Below, piece by piece: positions 1 to 12,240 of a stretch of 64,000 bases of DNA. The position numbers and the translations under genes are program-made. The notes under the pieces were generated by a model. That model searched no databases. It saw nothing but the letters and a program-made list of their open reading frames with translations, and had not been told where the DNA came from. Within the stretch, counting starts at the first letter, position 1, and each line of letters begins with the position of its first letter. The stretch covers positions 18,572,324 through 18,636,323 of the forward strand of contig CM039182.1 of the NCBI GenBank assembly GCA_008360975.2, read 5' to 3'. Source of the DNA: Lichenostomus cassidix. Lineage: Eukaryota > Chordata > Aves > Passeriformes > Meliphagidae.

Positions 1-1055
1 ATATGGGCTAATAGCCTCCATACAAGCCAGAAATCTTATTCTCAGAGTGCATGAGTCTTGTAAAGCATGCACAAATATGTGGAGACTAAACTTTAATATT
101 TTTATTTTCAAAACCACTTCAGTATTTTTAATTTTGCCGATAAAATACTTTTTGGCCTTGCTAGCAATGTAGTCACTTATGCTGGGCTTATTTATCACCA
201 TTTTTCATCAGCCATGTTTTTAACACTTTCTGTTTCTGTCTGTTGCCAAAGTAAGATGTTTGGGCAGATGTGGGAAGTTTATGAATGCTTTTCTAGTAAG
301 TAATAGAGTTAGGGATCCCTGTTGGATGTATTGATGATTTCAACATCTCTTGGTACAGTAGCAGTTAATGTATAAATGATTAGCATACAGAATTGTTAAA
401 ATGTGAATAAAATATGTATTATTTGCATGGTATGAGGAAGATGCTGAAAAAGGTGGACTTTGAAATGTATACGTAAGCATTGATCTCTCTGTGTTTGACT
501 AAGAATGTTGATGGAATCAGAATAAATTAAGAAACTTGACTGTGGGCTCAATTTTTACATTTCTGCCTCTTCCTGTGAATCACAATCCTTCTTTGTTCAT
601 AGCCCAATAAATAAGTGCTAGTTTGCAATGAGGTAAGAATTAATTTCAGTGAATTTTTAGTGAACCATTTAAAAATTGTATTAGCTTTTTTTTCATCAGT
701 CATTCCTTAAAGATGGCAGCTTATGGGACATATATTTAATACTTCATCTGTGTCAGTAACAAAATTGAGTTAGTGGTGTCTTAAGCTTTCATAAACCTTT
801 TTATGATTAAACTTCCAACAGCACGTTAAACTTTTCCTTCCAACTAACCATGATAATGTTTGTAGATATGTTGCTACAGCTTTGGTTACATTTCTGTGTA
901 AATCAACCTTTGAAAAGCCTTACATTCTTTATGGAAATAATTCTGAACTGTTTTGTATGGGGGAATTGTTACTAACAGTGCAAACAGTTTGCAGTTTCTA
1001 CAAAATGCTAGATAGGGACTGTTTTGAAATACTAATTAATGTGTTTGTATTGCAG
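1..1055 (+). other. NEBL: NEBL intron, 3' part (5' end outside window)
   Basis: This AT-rich stretch precedes the first recognisable exon and ends in a standard acceptor: a T-rich run, then TTGCAG immediately before position 1056. It must be intronic because the next exon starts with two bases that complete a split codon, so coding sequence lies upstream of the window. No other exon or repeat was recognised in it. The intron assignment rests on the exon downstream. Confidence 0.8.
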
Positions 1056-1171
1056 CCCCTGTTCTCCCTGGGGCATATCAGCAAACCCAGACTCAAGGAT
1101 ATGGATACATGCACCAGACCAGTATGTCATCCATGAGGTCCATGCATTCACAGCCTCATTCAACAAGTCTG
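1056..1171 (+). CDS. NEBL: Nebulette, penultimate exon (Ser/Gln/Met-rich linker before SH3)
   Basis: This is an internal coding exon. It begins after TTGCAG and ends at a strong donor (CTG|GTGAGT). The first two bases complete a codon split by the upstream intron, and then 38 full codons follow, so the downstream intron is phase 0. The peptide starts PVLPGAYQQTQTQGYGYMHQ and continues with a Ser/Met/His-rich stretch ending STSL. It has no fold signature, which suits the flexible linker joining the nebulin-like repeats (or the LIM/nebulin part of the LASP2 isoform) to the SH3 domain. In nebulette this linker is known to lie directly before SH3, and the phase-0 donor joins cleanly to the AGA acceptor codon at 6736. 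Nebulette is a sarcomeric Z-disc actin-binding protein. The exon was identified from the GYGYMHQTS-type motif and its position. LASP1 is the main alternative, but the following exon argues against it. Confidence 0.85.
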
Positions 1172-1931
1172 GTGAGTATTGAATTTAAGGGAGAATTTTA
1201 TTTGGTAAGCACCATCATCAGCTATTGCAAAATCTCTTAAATACGACTGAATTGAGCCCCTTGAGTTCTATAGCTGACCCATTTGACTCTCTTTATCCTA
1301 AATCTAACTGGTAGTCCTCATGGATAAAAAAGATTCAAGTGACTGTGGGCACTTGGTGGTAAGAACTTTTATGTCAGAATACAAAAAATTTACATCAGAA
1401 TACAGAATGAAAAAAAAATTATGATATCCAGAAAGCAGAGAAATAATGGAATCCTTTACCTACTTAAAACAAATAGTAGATGCTTGGAAAGTGTTTCACA
1501 GGCTGAACTTCGATGTTACACTCTGTGATGAATTCATGCTCCTAGCATTGTATGAAAACCACTGATCTCTTAAGATCACCCTGTTAGTTTAAATTAGTTT
1601 CAATTTTTTTGACTTGCTGATTTTGTGCTAGCAGGCTTTGTGCCTACCTGTATTACTTCTGCTTGTGTAGAGCTTGCTCAAGCTCCAGATTGCTGTGCCC
1701 TTTCTAAATCCACTTGACAGTCGTGCACTGACTTGTGTGTGATCCAAATCGAGTTATACCTGCTGGGCAACTGAGAAGAAGCTTTATAATGAAACTGTGG
1801 CAATGTCATGAAGTTCTTAATTGTGGTGGATAGGAATGTAAAACTGGAGTGGATATTTCATTTTAAGAGTAACTGGCCATGGAAGGAGAGCTGAACAGTG
1901 TTCAGCTGGGATTTTTAGGAAATTGAGCTTC

Positions 1932-1948
1932 TTTTTTTTTTTTTTTTT
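1932..1948. repeat. Poly(T) run, 17 bases
   Basis: A homopolymer of 17 T is followed by a second T-rich run. No adjacent retroelement body was recognised, so it is a simple low-complexity tract. Its length is likely to vary between individuals. Confidence 0.95.
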
Positions 1949-4583
1949 AATTTTTTTATCTCCTCATATAAAAAATTCAGTTTTAATGGTTAACATATTT
2001 TTAAAATAACATTGCTGCCTGGAGATTTCTTAGTTCACATCCAGCCACCTTTTACCTTAAAAATATTGTAACTTTGAATTTTAAACTATTTTGAAGACGT
2101 GTATATTTCCTACCTCTGTCACCTTTTTTAGAGATGAATAAATATTTAATTATGAACCAAACTTAGAGCTTGCCAAGCTGAGAAAACCTGTTTTCAAGAT
2201 TAGCTGAAACTTGTATTTTTTTGAAACTCCACGACATTTTATATTATAAAAAGCATGATGTTCTGTGTGGTGTGAGGGCTTTCAGGCTTGCCAGGTTCTC
2301 ATCTGTCTGGGGCTGAGGGGGTAACTTGCTGGAAAGTCTGGGATACACATACCTGCATCGCTGAGTGAGTCAATAACCTGAGAAACTCCTTGGACACCGG
2401 CATGACAGCTGTGAGACAGTTGATAGTGGAATCAACCATTAATTTCCAAGGATATTACAACACACTTTGGCAGCTGGCTGCTTTCCAAAAGGGACAAAAT
2501 CCAAAAAGTAGGAGACCTGGAAGCCTGGGCTTTGCCAGCAGACTTGGTAGTCACTGGGGAGCAAAGCAAACAGTCAGCAGATGCAGCAGGAAGAAAATGG
2601 AGATGAATCTCAAAATGTACTTACCAGCCTTTGCAGCTTTCTGGCAGGAAGGTGACCACTATTTCCCTAATACCTCTGTGTCCCAGTGACTTACCTGGTA
2701 GGCTGTTGAAAGTGTCATTTCAATCATCTTGAGAATTATCATTTGCCTCTTCTTCCAGAATTGGGAATGTGAAGGTAATAGGAAAACGAAGGGAGTGGCG
2801 TTAAAGGATTTTAAAAACAAAAATTTGATTTATTTCAACAGATTTCTTATCCCTGTTGTGAAACTTTTTTCACTTGACATCCTTGTAAGTGATAATACTT
2901 TATCATAGGAAAAAAAATGAAAACAGCAAAAATCATGATTTGAACTGATTTTGCTGTTATTAAAAACTGAGTCGGTTTCCCTGTAGAAAATAAACCCCAA
3001 GCAATTCCCGAGAGGGAGTCAAGGACTGCTGGCCTGGTGCTGACTGCTAACTTGCCAGTCTGGTGAGGAAGACAGAGAGTGATCTTACCACCCCAGGGGG
3101 ATGATTCTGCTCCAAAAGACATCTCAGATGCAGTTAGAAGCCTGCCATTCTCCCTTGTCCTATTTTAACACCAGAATATTTTCATTAGCCTGTGCAGCTT
3201 ATCCAGGTGCACTGGACATGTTACACTCAGCTAGTGGGACAATACTGAGTGTCAAAGTGTGCTTGGGGGAAAACCCTAGCTGGGGATGTGTTTAAATGCA
3301 GCAGTTTGCACAGACTGAAGGTTGGTGACAGTCTTGGAGCACTTTTAAAATGCAGTGTGGACATGCTGTAGGAAATCTGACAAATGTTTACACTATGTTT
3401 AGGTTCATTGCTTTCAGCTGCCAGTTCAGTTCTGGGCTTGGAGCAGGACTGTCTGGCTGCTAACAGAGAGAGGAAAAAAGAGAAGAAAGTTCAAGGGGAT
3501 GGAGACTGGAGGAAAGGCATCCTAGTACAGTGGCCTCAAAGCACGAGCAGTTTTTGAGAGTTAACTAGAAGCAATGAAGGTGACAAAGTCATTCATCAGT
3601 GCCTGAGTTTCTCCAGGACATCTCTAGGGCAAAAGTGATTAAGATCCCATGGGTTATATCAGGGTGGAGATGATTGCAGAGTTAGCTGCTGTAGTAAATT
3701 TACTCCTTTCAACTGAGTTATTGTCTTGTTATCAAATCTGTCCCCAAAAGACAGTTCATTTTATAATCATACCCACCAGTCTCCTACATTGGGAAACAGA
3801 AATTTTCTCATTTTTAAGTTTTCAAAATCTGGTTTAGTTAATTTTGAGCTGTGTTTTGTATCAGGCATGATCCTAACAATATCTTTGGGTAGATTTTTTT
3901 TTGCCAGTTAAATTGCATTATTTTCTGATTTTTAACTTTTCCTCGCTTTCTGTGAGCAGTTCTGCAAAATGGGCTGAATTAAATTGTTGCTCAGAATACA
4001 AAGTGTTTTTAAAAGCCCTGAAGGCTTTTTTGTGTTTGGAAAATAATGGGGTGTGCACACACTTAGATATCCAAGAGTGGTAGGAAAACAAAACCTATGC
4101 TGCAAGTTTGCTTTCCTTGATTGCTGCTGTACATGAAAGGCGCTGTAAGTTAGTGCTCTTTGCAGAGAGCCATCCATACAACAGGTATAAATTGGTGGGT
4201 GAAGTGGAAATACACACCTGTCAGCCCAGATCTGGCTGGGGAGCTGAGAATATAATGGCTGGACTTCAGTTCTTTATATGGATGAGAATTACTGTTCTGT
4301 CTAAGCAGAAGGTGTGAGACAGACCTTTAAGGAGGTGGGAGATTGAGTATTTGACTGTTTTACAAAACTCCAAACTTTTCTTACACCCTCTTGTAACTTA
4401 GCAGTCGCTAAATTCACTACTGACAGAGGAATAATTCACTGAAATGCATTTTAAAAATCCCTGCTTTGAGTCCTTTAGGCATTGTAATTCTGGATTATGT
4501 AGCCCAGACTACACTCTGCAGTGATAATTAGGCATTAAATGCTAACAGGATTATTATGGAGATTTCTCCTGACAGCCATTTAG

Positions 4584-4597
4584 CACCTAATTAGGTG
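4584..4597. promoter_or_regulatory. Perfect 14 bp palindrome with TAATTA core
   Basis: The 14-mer CACCTAATTAGGTG equals its own reverse complement. Its centre TAATTA is the classic homeodomain core, read identically on both strands, and the flanks CACCT/AGGTG are E2-box cores bound by ZEB/Snail-type zinc fingers. The surrounding 150 bp contains further ATTA/TAAT motifs and looks like a conserved non-coding element. The palindrome is seen directly. Enhancer function is inference, and chance occurrence cannot be excluded. Confidence 0.35.
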
Positions 4598-6735
4598 TTA
4601 AGGCCATAAATTTAGGTTTCTCAGCAGCATTTAGGGCCCTAATAAATTCTTTTAAAGTTTGAAATTGTGAGCTTGTCTTCACAACTGTGCTCCACAGTGA
4701 TGTAGTCAAGCTGCGTTTGAAGAGACAGCAGTGGTGTGTCCTTTGCCGTGGTGCTCTAAGGATGAGTGAGCATCCTTCTGAGTGAGCAAAATCTCTATTT
4801 TTCCAATTTTATGTTAGTTTAATAAAACAATCCTTTCATCAGTCTCTTCCCATTTAAGGGAGACTTATAAGCATGGCTCTGGGCAAAATCCATTTACTGC
4901 CTTACACCAGATATAGACTTACTACTGTGTTTCTTAAATGGATCCTCTTTTGAAATAAATTGTTTAAAGGGCTAAGTGCTGCTGAGTTTGTTGTAAGAGC
5001 ATATTTTTCACTGTTTTTTTGGACTTAGTTTCAAGGCTTAGCAGAGAGATCCATTGAAATAGTTGGAAAAAGTAAGATTATGAAAGGCAGAGGGTTTTTT
5101 AACTGCTAGTTCTCTACTTAATGAATCTTTAAGGAACTTTTGGTGATGATAGAACCCAAGCAATTATTTGTTGTCATGTACTGCATAAACAATGATCCTT
5201 TTTTTCATCGACTTCCACGCACACTTGGAAGACATTAAGAAACCACTAAGAAAGCAAATACCTCTGGTTGAAAGCTGCTCTTGGTCAGAGCATGGAGGTC
5301 AGCAAAACTACAAAGCATGGCAGAGAACAATAATACAGAGCAAGACTCAAAGGCAGTTTGGAGTAGATTCGTCAGGAAAGGGGATCTCCAATTGTCTCCA
5401 GTGTTTAAACACAAGTTGATTTCTCTGTCCTGTTGAATTTGCACTACCAGTGATAGAGTCAAGACTAAAAGTGCATTTCTAGCATGGGAACAGAAATGAT
5501 GAGATGCCCTGTAGTGTTTGATTAAATAATTCTGCATTTCCAACATGTGACAAATGGCCTGTTCACTCCATGTGGAGCAATCTCCACCTTTTTAAAAAAC
5601 AGTTTCATTAGAACACTCAATGCCCCATATATATGATATGAACTAAAACTAATCCAGGGCTGTTTTCTTGAGCTGAGAAGTTTGCTGTCTTTTAAAAGGT
5701 TCAGACAATAATATTAGGCATGAAAGCACATATTGACTGTTTTTACCTTTTTATTTTCTTTAAATCATTGTACCAGAAAAATTCAGCTACATATGGTAAC
5801 ACAGCAAAAATTACTGGAAGGGAAATTGTATATTATCAGTGATGCTTGAACTGCTTTTGACTTCTGTCAAGAGTTAGGGTAAGGGAAAGAAAGTACTCCT
5901 GAGAATTTTAAAATGAGCTAGTTTTATTCTGCTGTTAAGATACAACGGGAGACTGTTCCTCCTGATTTTGAAAATCCACTTTGAATTCCAGTATATGATA
6001 GCATTTTATTGGTTATGAGTGAAAATAAATACTTTATTTTAAAAAAAATAATGAAAAAAGTTCAAATCCTTTCTTATATGGGCAGGGTTGTAGAGAAATT
6101 TGGCTTAGCTGATGATGGGACTTTATGTGCTAAACAGAATGTTCTACCTGAACAGGAAAACATAAGTATTCATAATAAATATTTTTATAGACTTTTTGAA
6201 ACTTGTTTTTCCTTTAGATAATAATATATTCATAGTTCTTAATTCAGGGTAAAATCCTAATGAAATGAAGGACATTCAGTGAGATGGAAAAGTTAATGGC
6301 CTGGATGAAGACTATGTTTCTTTTTGTATGTAGTGAAGACACAGGAGAAGCTATTTGTGAATCATGCAAATAGGGAGCAGAAGCACAGCTAGCCATGGCT
6401 GGATGTAATGAACTGTTACTAGTGAATTAATGAAACAACACTTAGAATATTTCAGTATGCAGTGAATGGCTTGAAATCTGTTTGTCTGAAACTGTAAGAC
6501 AAGGTGGGTTAACAAAACAATTATTTTGCAACTCAGAACAAGGGCCTGTATTCACTGCATATTTGACAAGGTGTAGAGGGAATACTGTTCCTTTTCAAAA
6601 GGCAACTTGTGATTTCTCTCTCTGCTTTGCTCCCTCTATTTTTTTTCCTTCTCTTTTGTTCTTCTTTGTGCAAAGAGAAGGATTCTCTCTCTTTTAGACT
6701 TGAGACTTTACACATTGTTTTCTTTCCTTCAACAG

Positions 6736-6912
6736 AGAACATACAGAGCTATGTATGACTACAGTGCTCAAGATGAAGATGAAGTTTCCTTCAGGGATGG
6801 TGATTATATCATCAATGTGCAACCAATTGATGATGGCTGGATGTATGGTACTGTTCAGAGAACTGGGAAAACAGGAATGCTTCCAGCAAATTATATTGAG
6901 TTTGTTAACTAA
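6736..6912 (+). CDS. NEBL: Nebulette, terminal coding exon: SH3 domain and stop codon
   Basis: The exon starts after the acceptor CAACAG and encodes 58 residues plus TAA. The whole peptide is one SH3 domain. It shows an ALYDY-type motif (AMYDY, residues 5-9), an acidic RT loop (DEDE, 13-16), the ligand-binding Trp35 in DDGWMYG, Gly47, and the P50-x-N-Y53 pair of the proline-binding surface. All the usual binding-groove aromatics are present, so the domain looks functional. The C-terminus IEFVN and the start [12 protein letters not shown] fit nebulette, whereas LASP1 and nebulin SH3 domains typically end in VEAI. Nebulette anchors thin filaments at the Z-disc in heart muscle. The LASP2 isoform shares this exon and acts at focal adhesions. 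SH3 partners in the family are proline-rich Z-disc or actin-linked proteins such as zyxin and titin. The open frame extends upstream into the intron, but the splice acceptor sets the true start. Confidence 0.95.
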   Translation, partial: RTYRAMYDYSAQDEDEVSFRDGDYIINVQPIDDGWMYGTVQRTGKTGMLPANYIEFVN

Positions 6913-7351
6913 TTTTTGTCTCTAGTCCTATGAGCTTTATTATGATTTACTTAAAATCTAAACTTTTAGAAAAAAAAAATCAGAAGAATCTTTTAAGAGT
7001 TCATGATCATTATCACTGCTGTAACAGTTTGCATTCTCACTCAGAATCCATATTAGAGTCCTTTAAAGAAAAAATAAATAATCCACAAGAAGCTCAGAGC
7101 TCTGAAAACAGCATTGCTTATAATAGTGCTCTCTCAAAATATATGGAAGCCTGGTGCTGCCAGTCCTAGAAAGACTTTGGTCAATTAACTGTAAAGGGGA
7201 AATACGTTTTCCCTACATCTCAAAGACATTATAACCATAAAATTGATTCACTTCTTATGGCACTCTGAAGTCACAGGAGGTTAACACACTGAGTTTGAAC
7301 TCATCTGTAAATTACTAGGGAAATGTTTCATGTTTAAGCACTTAGCTTCCT

Positions 7352-7357
7352 AATAAA
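7352..7357 (+). promoter_or_regulatory. Candidate proximal poly(A) signal AATAAA
   Basis: This is one of four AATAAA hexamers within 530 bp of the stop codon (7073, 7352, 7393, 7435). None is followed by an obvious GU-rich element, so each is weak evidence alone. A short-UTR isoform ending here is possible. Confidence 0.2.
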
Positions 7358-10300
7358 AATTAAAATGTTGAGTAGATAATTCAGTCATTTGAAATAAAGA
7401 CAAATAATATGCCAGTAAAAAAAACCCCAAAACCAATAAAACCCCCTACTGCCCAGCAGCCTTACAGTAAATAGGTCTATTTTGACAGCAAAAATTTCCC
7501 GACTTTTGCATATCCACATTTATTCTTGTATTACCCGTTTTTTTTTCTTACCAAGTGATCTATTAGCTTTGCTTCCATCCCAGTCCATCAGTTAGATCCA
7601 GGTCTGGATTCATGGTTCTTCAGTATCTTTTCCACAGAAGACTCCTTTCAAAGACTATCTAAAAGATAAAACCTGTTAACTCTTCTGTTTCCTTCTAATA
7701 ATACTTAGCATTTAAAGAGAAACTTTCATTAGGGCAATGTACAACCAATACTTCATGTTAGTTCCTTTACCTTCACCTGTGCTGCTGTAAATAAATACCC
7801 GTGAGGCCCCAGTGCTGTGCAGTCACACAGAGCCTGCAGTCACATCCCCGTTCTCACCACAGGTATCTCGCTTAATGGCTGCTTTGCTGATGAGCTGATG
7901 TCCCTCCCCTGCTGCAGAAACACTTGTGCCTCCATCGAGCAGTGGAGGAGAGCTCTGGTTCTTGTAGTGCATCTCAGATCAGTGGCCTATTGCTTCAGTT
8001 TTACTCCCAAAATCTTGGTGATCCAACAGTGGGTTGTACGCTTGCCAAATGATTAATGACGGAGAAGTATTATGTTTTCTTTCACTGACTTAATCTTTCT
8101 CAGAGCTGACACTGAAGGGAAAGCTAACTAAGCAAAAGTCAAACATACTCTATGCCATTATGCTTCAGTTTAGCCATCTGTAGAAAAAGGTAAAAATATT
8201 CTGCTGACAAACCTTCACATGTGCTGTTTGGTGTCTACTAACTTATGGTTGGAACTGAGAGATCCAGGTCTCAGTCTGTGAGGCTTGGGAGAGGATCAAG
8301 CAGCTGGTGACACAGTGGATCTGTAAGAGTGATTGTGTCAGCAGGCTTGGGTTACAGGGAGCTTGTATTTGCTTTGGGTGCTGCTCTCTCTCCTAGGGAG
8401 AAATTCTGGGAGGAAGGATAAAAGAGTTAAAGATTACTCGTGGAGACATGCATAAGGAAGAAAATGCTTTTCTGATTATATAATTTGTGAAGTTCATCCA
8501 TGAGCAAAGTTAACTTTGGAGTAGCCCTCAGAATATGGAGTCTGCACTGGCAGATTCTGTGACTGTGGAATTGCCTGTGCTTGCTTGTCAGCAGCCTAAT
8601 TTCAAGGCTAAAGCTGGCCAGGAGCATCTAACTTTAAAAAATACGTTTTAAAAGCTGAGTTCTGTGACTGTAAATATGCAATTTGTATGGCTGACAGCTG
8701 TGATTTAAAATTCTTGCAAGTTTTGCATAAGGAGCTGCTCTTGCAGCAGACCCTTGTGCATTACTGGTGACATCCACATGAAGTCAGCAATTCAAATGGC
8801 TTTTTTAAAGGCTGATGTGGTATGCTGAGCTGGAAGCTCTGAAACCAGCAGTTTGCTTCTGTGTTGGTTTTCATCACTGGTCATCAACAGCAAGGAGAGG
8901 AATTCCATCTTCTGCTGGGTGGCAGATTTTTCAGATGATGCCTGAGGCAGAATTGGCTGTCACTTGCTGCTGTGGTTCTCTATTAGTTTTGTAATGCTGA
9001 CAGCAATAAAAACAAAGTGTCAGTTTGTTAACCAAATATGAATAAAAAAGAAATACAGAGAATATCTGTATTGCGAGTTGCAATTTTTAGTGACTTATAA
9101 AACAGAGAGTCTCCACCTATAAGTACACAGTCATTCTTCCTAAATGAGGAGACAACGTACAGTGTTGAACATTTTGTGTATAGAAGTAAATCAGAAAATG
9201 AGCATTTGGTGACATTAGAGAACTATGTTATGCTAAACAATGAAAGTAAAATTTCCTTTATGAGTTTTGAATATTCATTAGCCTTGCAGAGCAGCCAAAG
9301 CAATTTGCAAAAAATAGAAGGTCAAGAAAACAAAACAGTATGTGATTTGTATTTATTTTGAGAATGGTATGTCAGCAGAATTATTAAGATCTGGTTTAAG
9401 TTACTTGTTCTTGTAGTCAACTTTTTATGTCATATATGCTTAGAAATTCAGGTTTATATGGAATGGTTAGTGCTTTTTGATCTAAAACAAACTTCAGTGT
9501 ACTTTTGCAACTTCGTTCTAAGCAATGCAATCAAAGCCCCAAAATTATCAGAATGCAATTATAATTTTTTTTTTTTAATAAGATCTAAAATTTGTAAGGT
9601 AGGGACAGTAAGTCATAAACCAAATTGTGCCAGCACACATTTTTCAAAGCATATGTTGGAGACTGTTACATGCAGTGTGATATAGGGGAGAAAAGATGTT
9701 ACATGCTGTCTAGTTACCTTTAAAGTTTATATTCATTTTTAGCGCAGCATGTTCCCCTCACTGTTCTTTCTTCCTGTAGTCAACATTTTTCTGGGGAAGG
9801 GAAAGGGCTTTTAAGGACTTGAATGTCCCAAGCTGTTCCAAAGTTCAGGTTGGAAGTTCACATGTTTCCATGTAAGAAATAAAGAATTCTGTAAAGAATG
9901 CTGTAATTCTTGCTAACATGAGTATAAATGTAGAAAACAGCATAGAGCATATTCATGCATACATACAAGAACAAATGGGTGCCTTGCTTTTCATTACTCT
10001 TTCTTGCCTGGCTAATCTTCATTTTTTTAACAAAGCTACGTACAGATGTTGCAGTTGTAATTTTTCATTGTGGAACATTAGCATTTAGTCTTGATGAAAC
10101 AGGGTTTTCTTGATTACATTTGACATACAGTAAACTACTTAAGCAGATTGGGATTTGGTGGAGAATCACCTCCCATGGATTATGTTTTTGACAAATGTGT
10201 CCCTACCGAGTGTTGCTTGGGGACGTGGAAGGTCTCCAAGACTTGGGAAAGGTAATAATTCTAGTTTTTGTTGTACAGTGACTGCATGTCATCTTGTGCG

Positions 10301-11823
10301 ATGAACAAGAAATGACAAATGCAAAGGTCTTTGGCAGAAGGTAGTACAGGGTATAAAAACCTTAGATTTTTATTAAGTTGATTAAGACTCCATTTAAAAT
10401 ATAGAATATGCTTTAGTTAGCAAATGTTTAAATAATATACTGAAACAGACAGAAGATGCTGTTGAAAGAAGTCCTCCAAACTGATGTGCTGGCAAATGCA
10501 AAGTTCTAGTGAGCTGTAGAAGATTAAACCATTCTGCAATGCTTTAGTGATTTTCTCCAGCTTTATGCCATAGGAACCCCATCTCTCCTTTGGAAAGAAA
10601 ACCTGAAAGCTCTATTTCCTAAACTGCCTGCACTACAACAGTATATTCAAAGGAATTTCATATGCTTCTTGTGTCTGATAAATAGAATTTGCATATTGTA
10701 CTTAAGTTGTAATCCAGTTGTTGTTGACATTTGTTCAATTATTTTAGGGGGGGAAATAAGCTATACTGTAGCATTTCAATTGTGTATTTAATATTACTGT
10801 TAGAAATTGCTAGATCATTGGAAGACAGCAATGACTGTATTGACATTGATTAGCATGATGTGGAAAATCTCTCAGCTGTTGGTTTTTGCAGTGTGATATA
10901 AAAAGCAAAAATGAACCGCTGTGCAGTTTGGCTTATGTTTGCTTTAAAGTGTGTAAAGTTTTAGTTATTTTGCAAAACTGTACTGTATTTGGGGGTATAC
11001 AGTTATGAAGGTAACAATTGTTTTTCAAAGGACAGATAAAGTTTCTCTTGGATTATATGATGTATCATCTTAATTTGGCTTTTGTTATGCAGAAAGTTAA
11101 CACCAGCTATTAAAATATATTTTAGTAGAAATGCTTTAATTCCTGTTTCTTCCTCTACACTGTGAATATTTAAGCTTTGGTGGACTAGAGCAACATCATG
11201 CTGCCCAAAGTACTAACCTATGCAAACTAGTTCACATTTTAGTTGATGTCACAGTGGATGTAACATAACAATTTATTTTGCATAACATTAAACGTCATTC
11301 AAATAAAAAATTAAACCCAGCACTATGTATGTATTATATTCATAAACAACACTCTGTAAAGCTACCATAACCGTTAGCATAAGCTCTCAAAGATGGATAT
11401 TGGTTTAACTAGGTAAACTTTGACTTTTCAAACTTAAGTAGAATATTTAGCACTATTCATCAAGCTTGATATCAGAAAATAGTTTCCTAAAACAATGTTT
11501 TGTTTCAGACATGCCCTCTCCTTAAAAGGTTAATTTGCGTTTTTCAGTCTCCATTTTTAAGCCTTTAATAGAACATCAAGTTACATTCCATTACCCTTGA
11601 TTTGTTTAAATAAGAACAGATAGTAAGTGAAGGAGGTCCACTGATTTAATTGATACTGGTTTGCTTGTCTTTGAATGGGCATTTGGTTAAGTGTGCTCGA
11701 AGTGCAACACTAATGACAAGAAATTGAATTGCTGGCTTCCATAAGACAATTTTATATACAAATGTCCTTATTCATTTACACAAGTAAATTATTTTTAGAA
11801 CATTGTAAGAAACTTTAAGTTAA

Positions 11824-11829
11824 AATAAA
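11824..11829 (+). promoter_or_regulatory. Candidate distal poly(A) signal AATAAA
   Basis: AATAAA is followed about 25-40 bases later by a GT-rich stretch (TGCTCTGTCTGTAGTTG), the arrangement expected for a cleavage site. It lies near the end of the UTR-like block. Another AATAAA at 11302 is a close alternative. The motif is seen; its use is inferred. Confidence 0.25.
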
Positions 11830-12240
11830 ATCCAGAAGTATTTTGGAACTGCTCTGTCTGTAGTTGAAGAAGATTATTATGCTTAGGGACATGTTTTATT
11901 TATTTGGGTGTTAAGTGTACAGTACAAGGGACTGCATTAGAATTTTTATATTTTTATCAAGTGTTAGCTCGAAGAAGGCTATTAACATAATGTGTGAGGA
12001 CAAATGGCAGCCACAAATGGACCTGATTAGTTCCTTCTAGGTAAGTGACATGCAGTTGCTACCACACTAATTTCTACTTAAGAAAGAAGTGTTAGCATTT
12101 CCTGTGAAGTTTAATTGGTTACAGACTTGTGATTCCATGTTCTGTGGTGCTTTTATATATTGAAATGCTGCCAGTATAGAAATATCCAATCTTTATATAT
12201 ACTGTAGCAAACAACAGTTTTCAATAAGATAAAGATTTAA

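Larger units (their letters stand above)
1172..6735 (+). other. NEBL: Last intron of NEBL (5,564 bp, phase 0)
   Basis: The intron runs from GTGAGT to a pyrimidine-rich tract ending CAACAG. It contains a T17 run at 1932-1948 and a perfect 14 bp palindrome at 4584-4597, but no recognisable transposon or extra exon. Open frames inside it, such as 2390-2689 and the - strand frame at 5235-5546, have no recognisable domain and I treat them as chance. The part near 4.4-4.7 kb is rich in TAAT cores and could be a regulatory element. Confidence 0.85.
6913..12240 (+). other. NEBL: Probable NEBL 3' untranslated region (end uncertain)
   Basis: The sequence after the stop codon is mostly AT-rich, with many AATAAA hexamers (7073, 7352, 7393, 7435, 7790, 9005, 9041, 9878, 11302, 11824) and no recognisable transposon. 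The block from about 10.3 to 12.2 kb looks UTR-like. Base composition and texture change after about 12.24 kb. Mammalian NEBL transcripts have multi-kilobase 3' UTRs, so a length near 5 kb is plausible, but no feature in the sequence fixes the cleavage site. The boundary given is a guess. Confidence 0.4.

Noticed and set aside
2390..2689. 99-codon open frame inside the last NEBL intron
   Set aside because: No exon-quality splice signals or domain were recognised, and nothing known of NEBL places an exon between the linker and the SH3 exon.
6700..6735. In-frame ATG and codons directly upstream of the SH3 exon
   Set aside because: They lie in the intronic pyrimidine tract before a good acceptor (CAACAG). 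The family structure shows that the exon starts at 6736.
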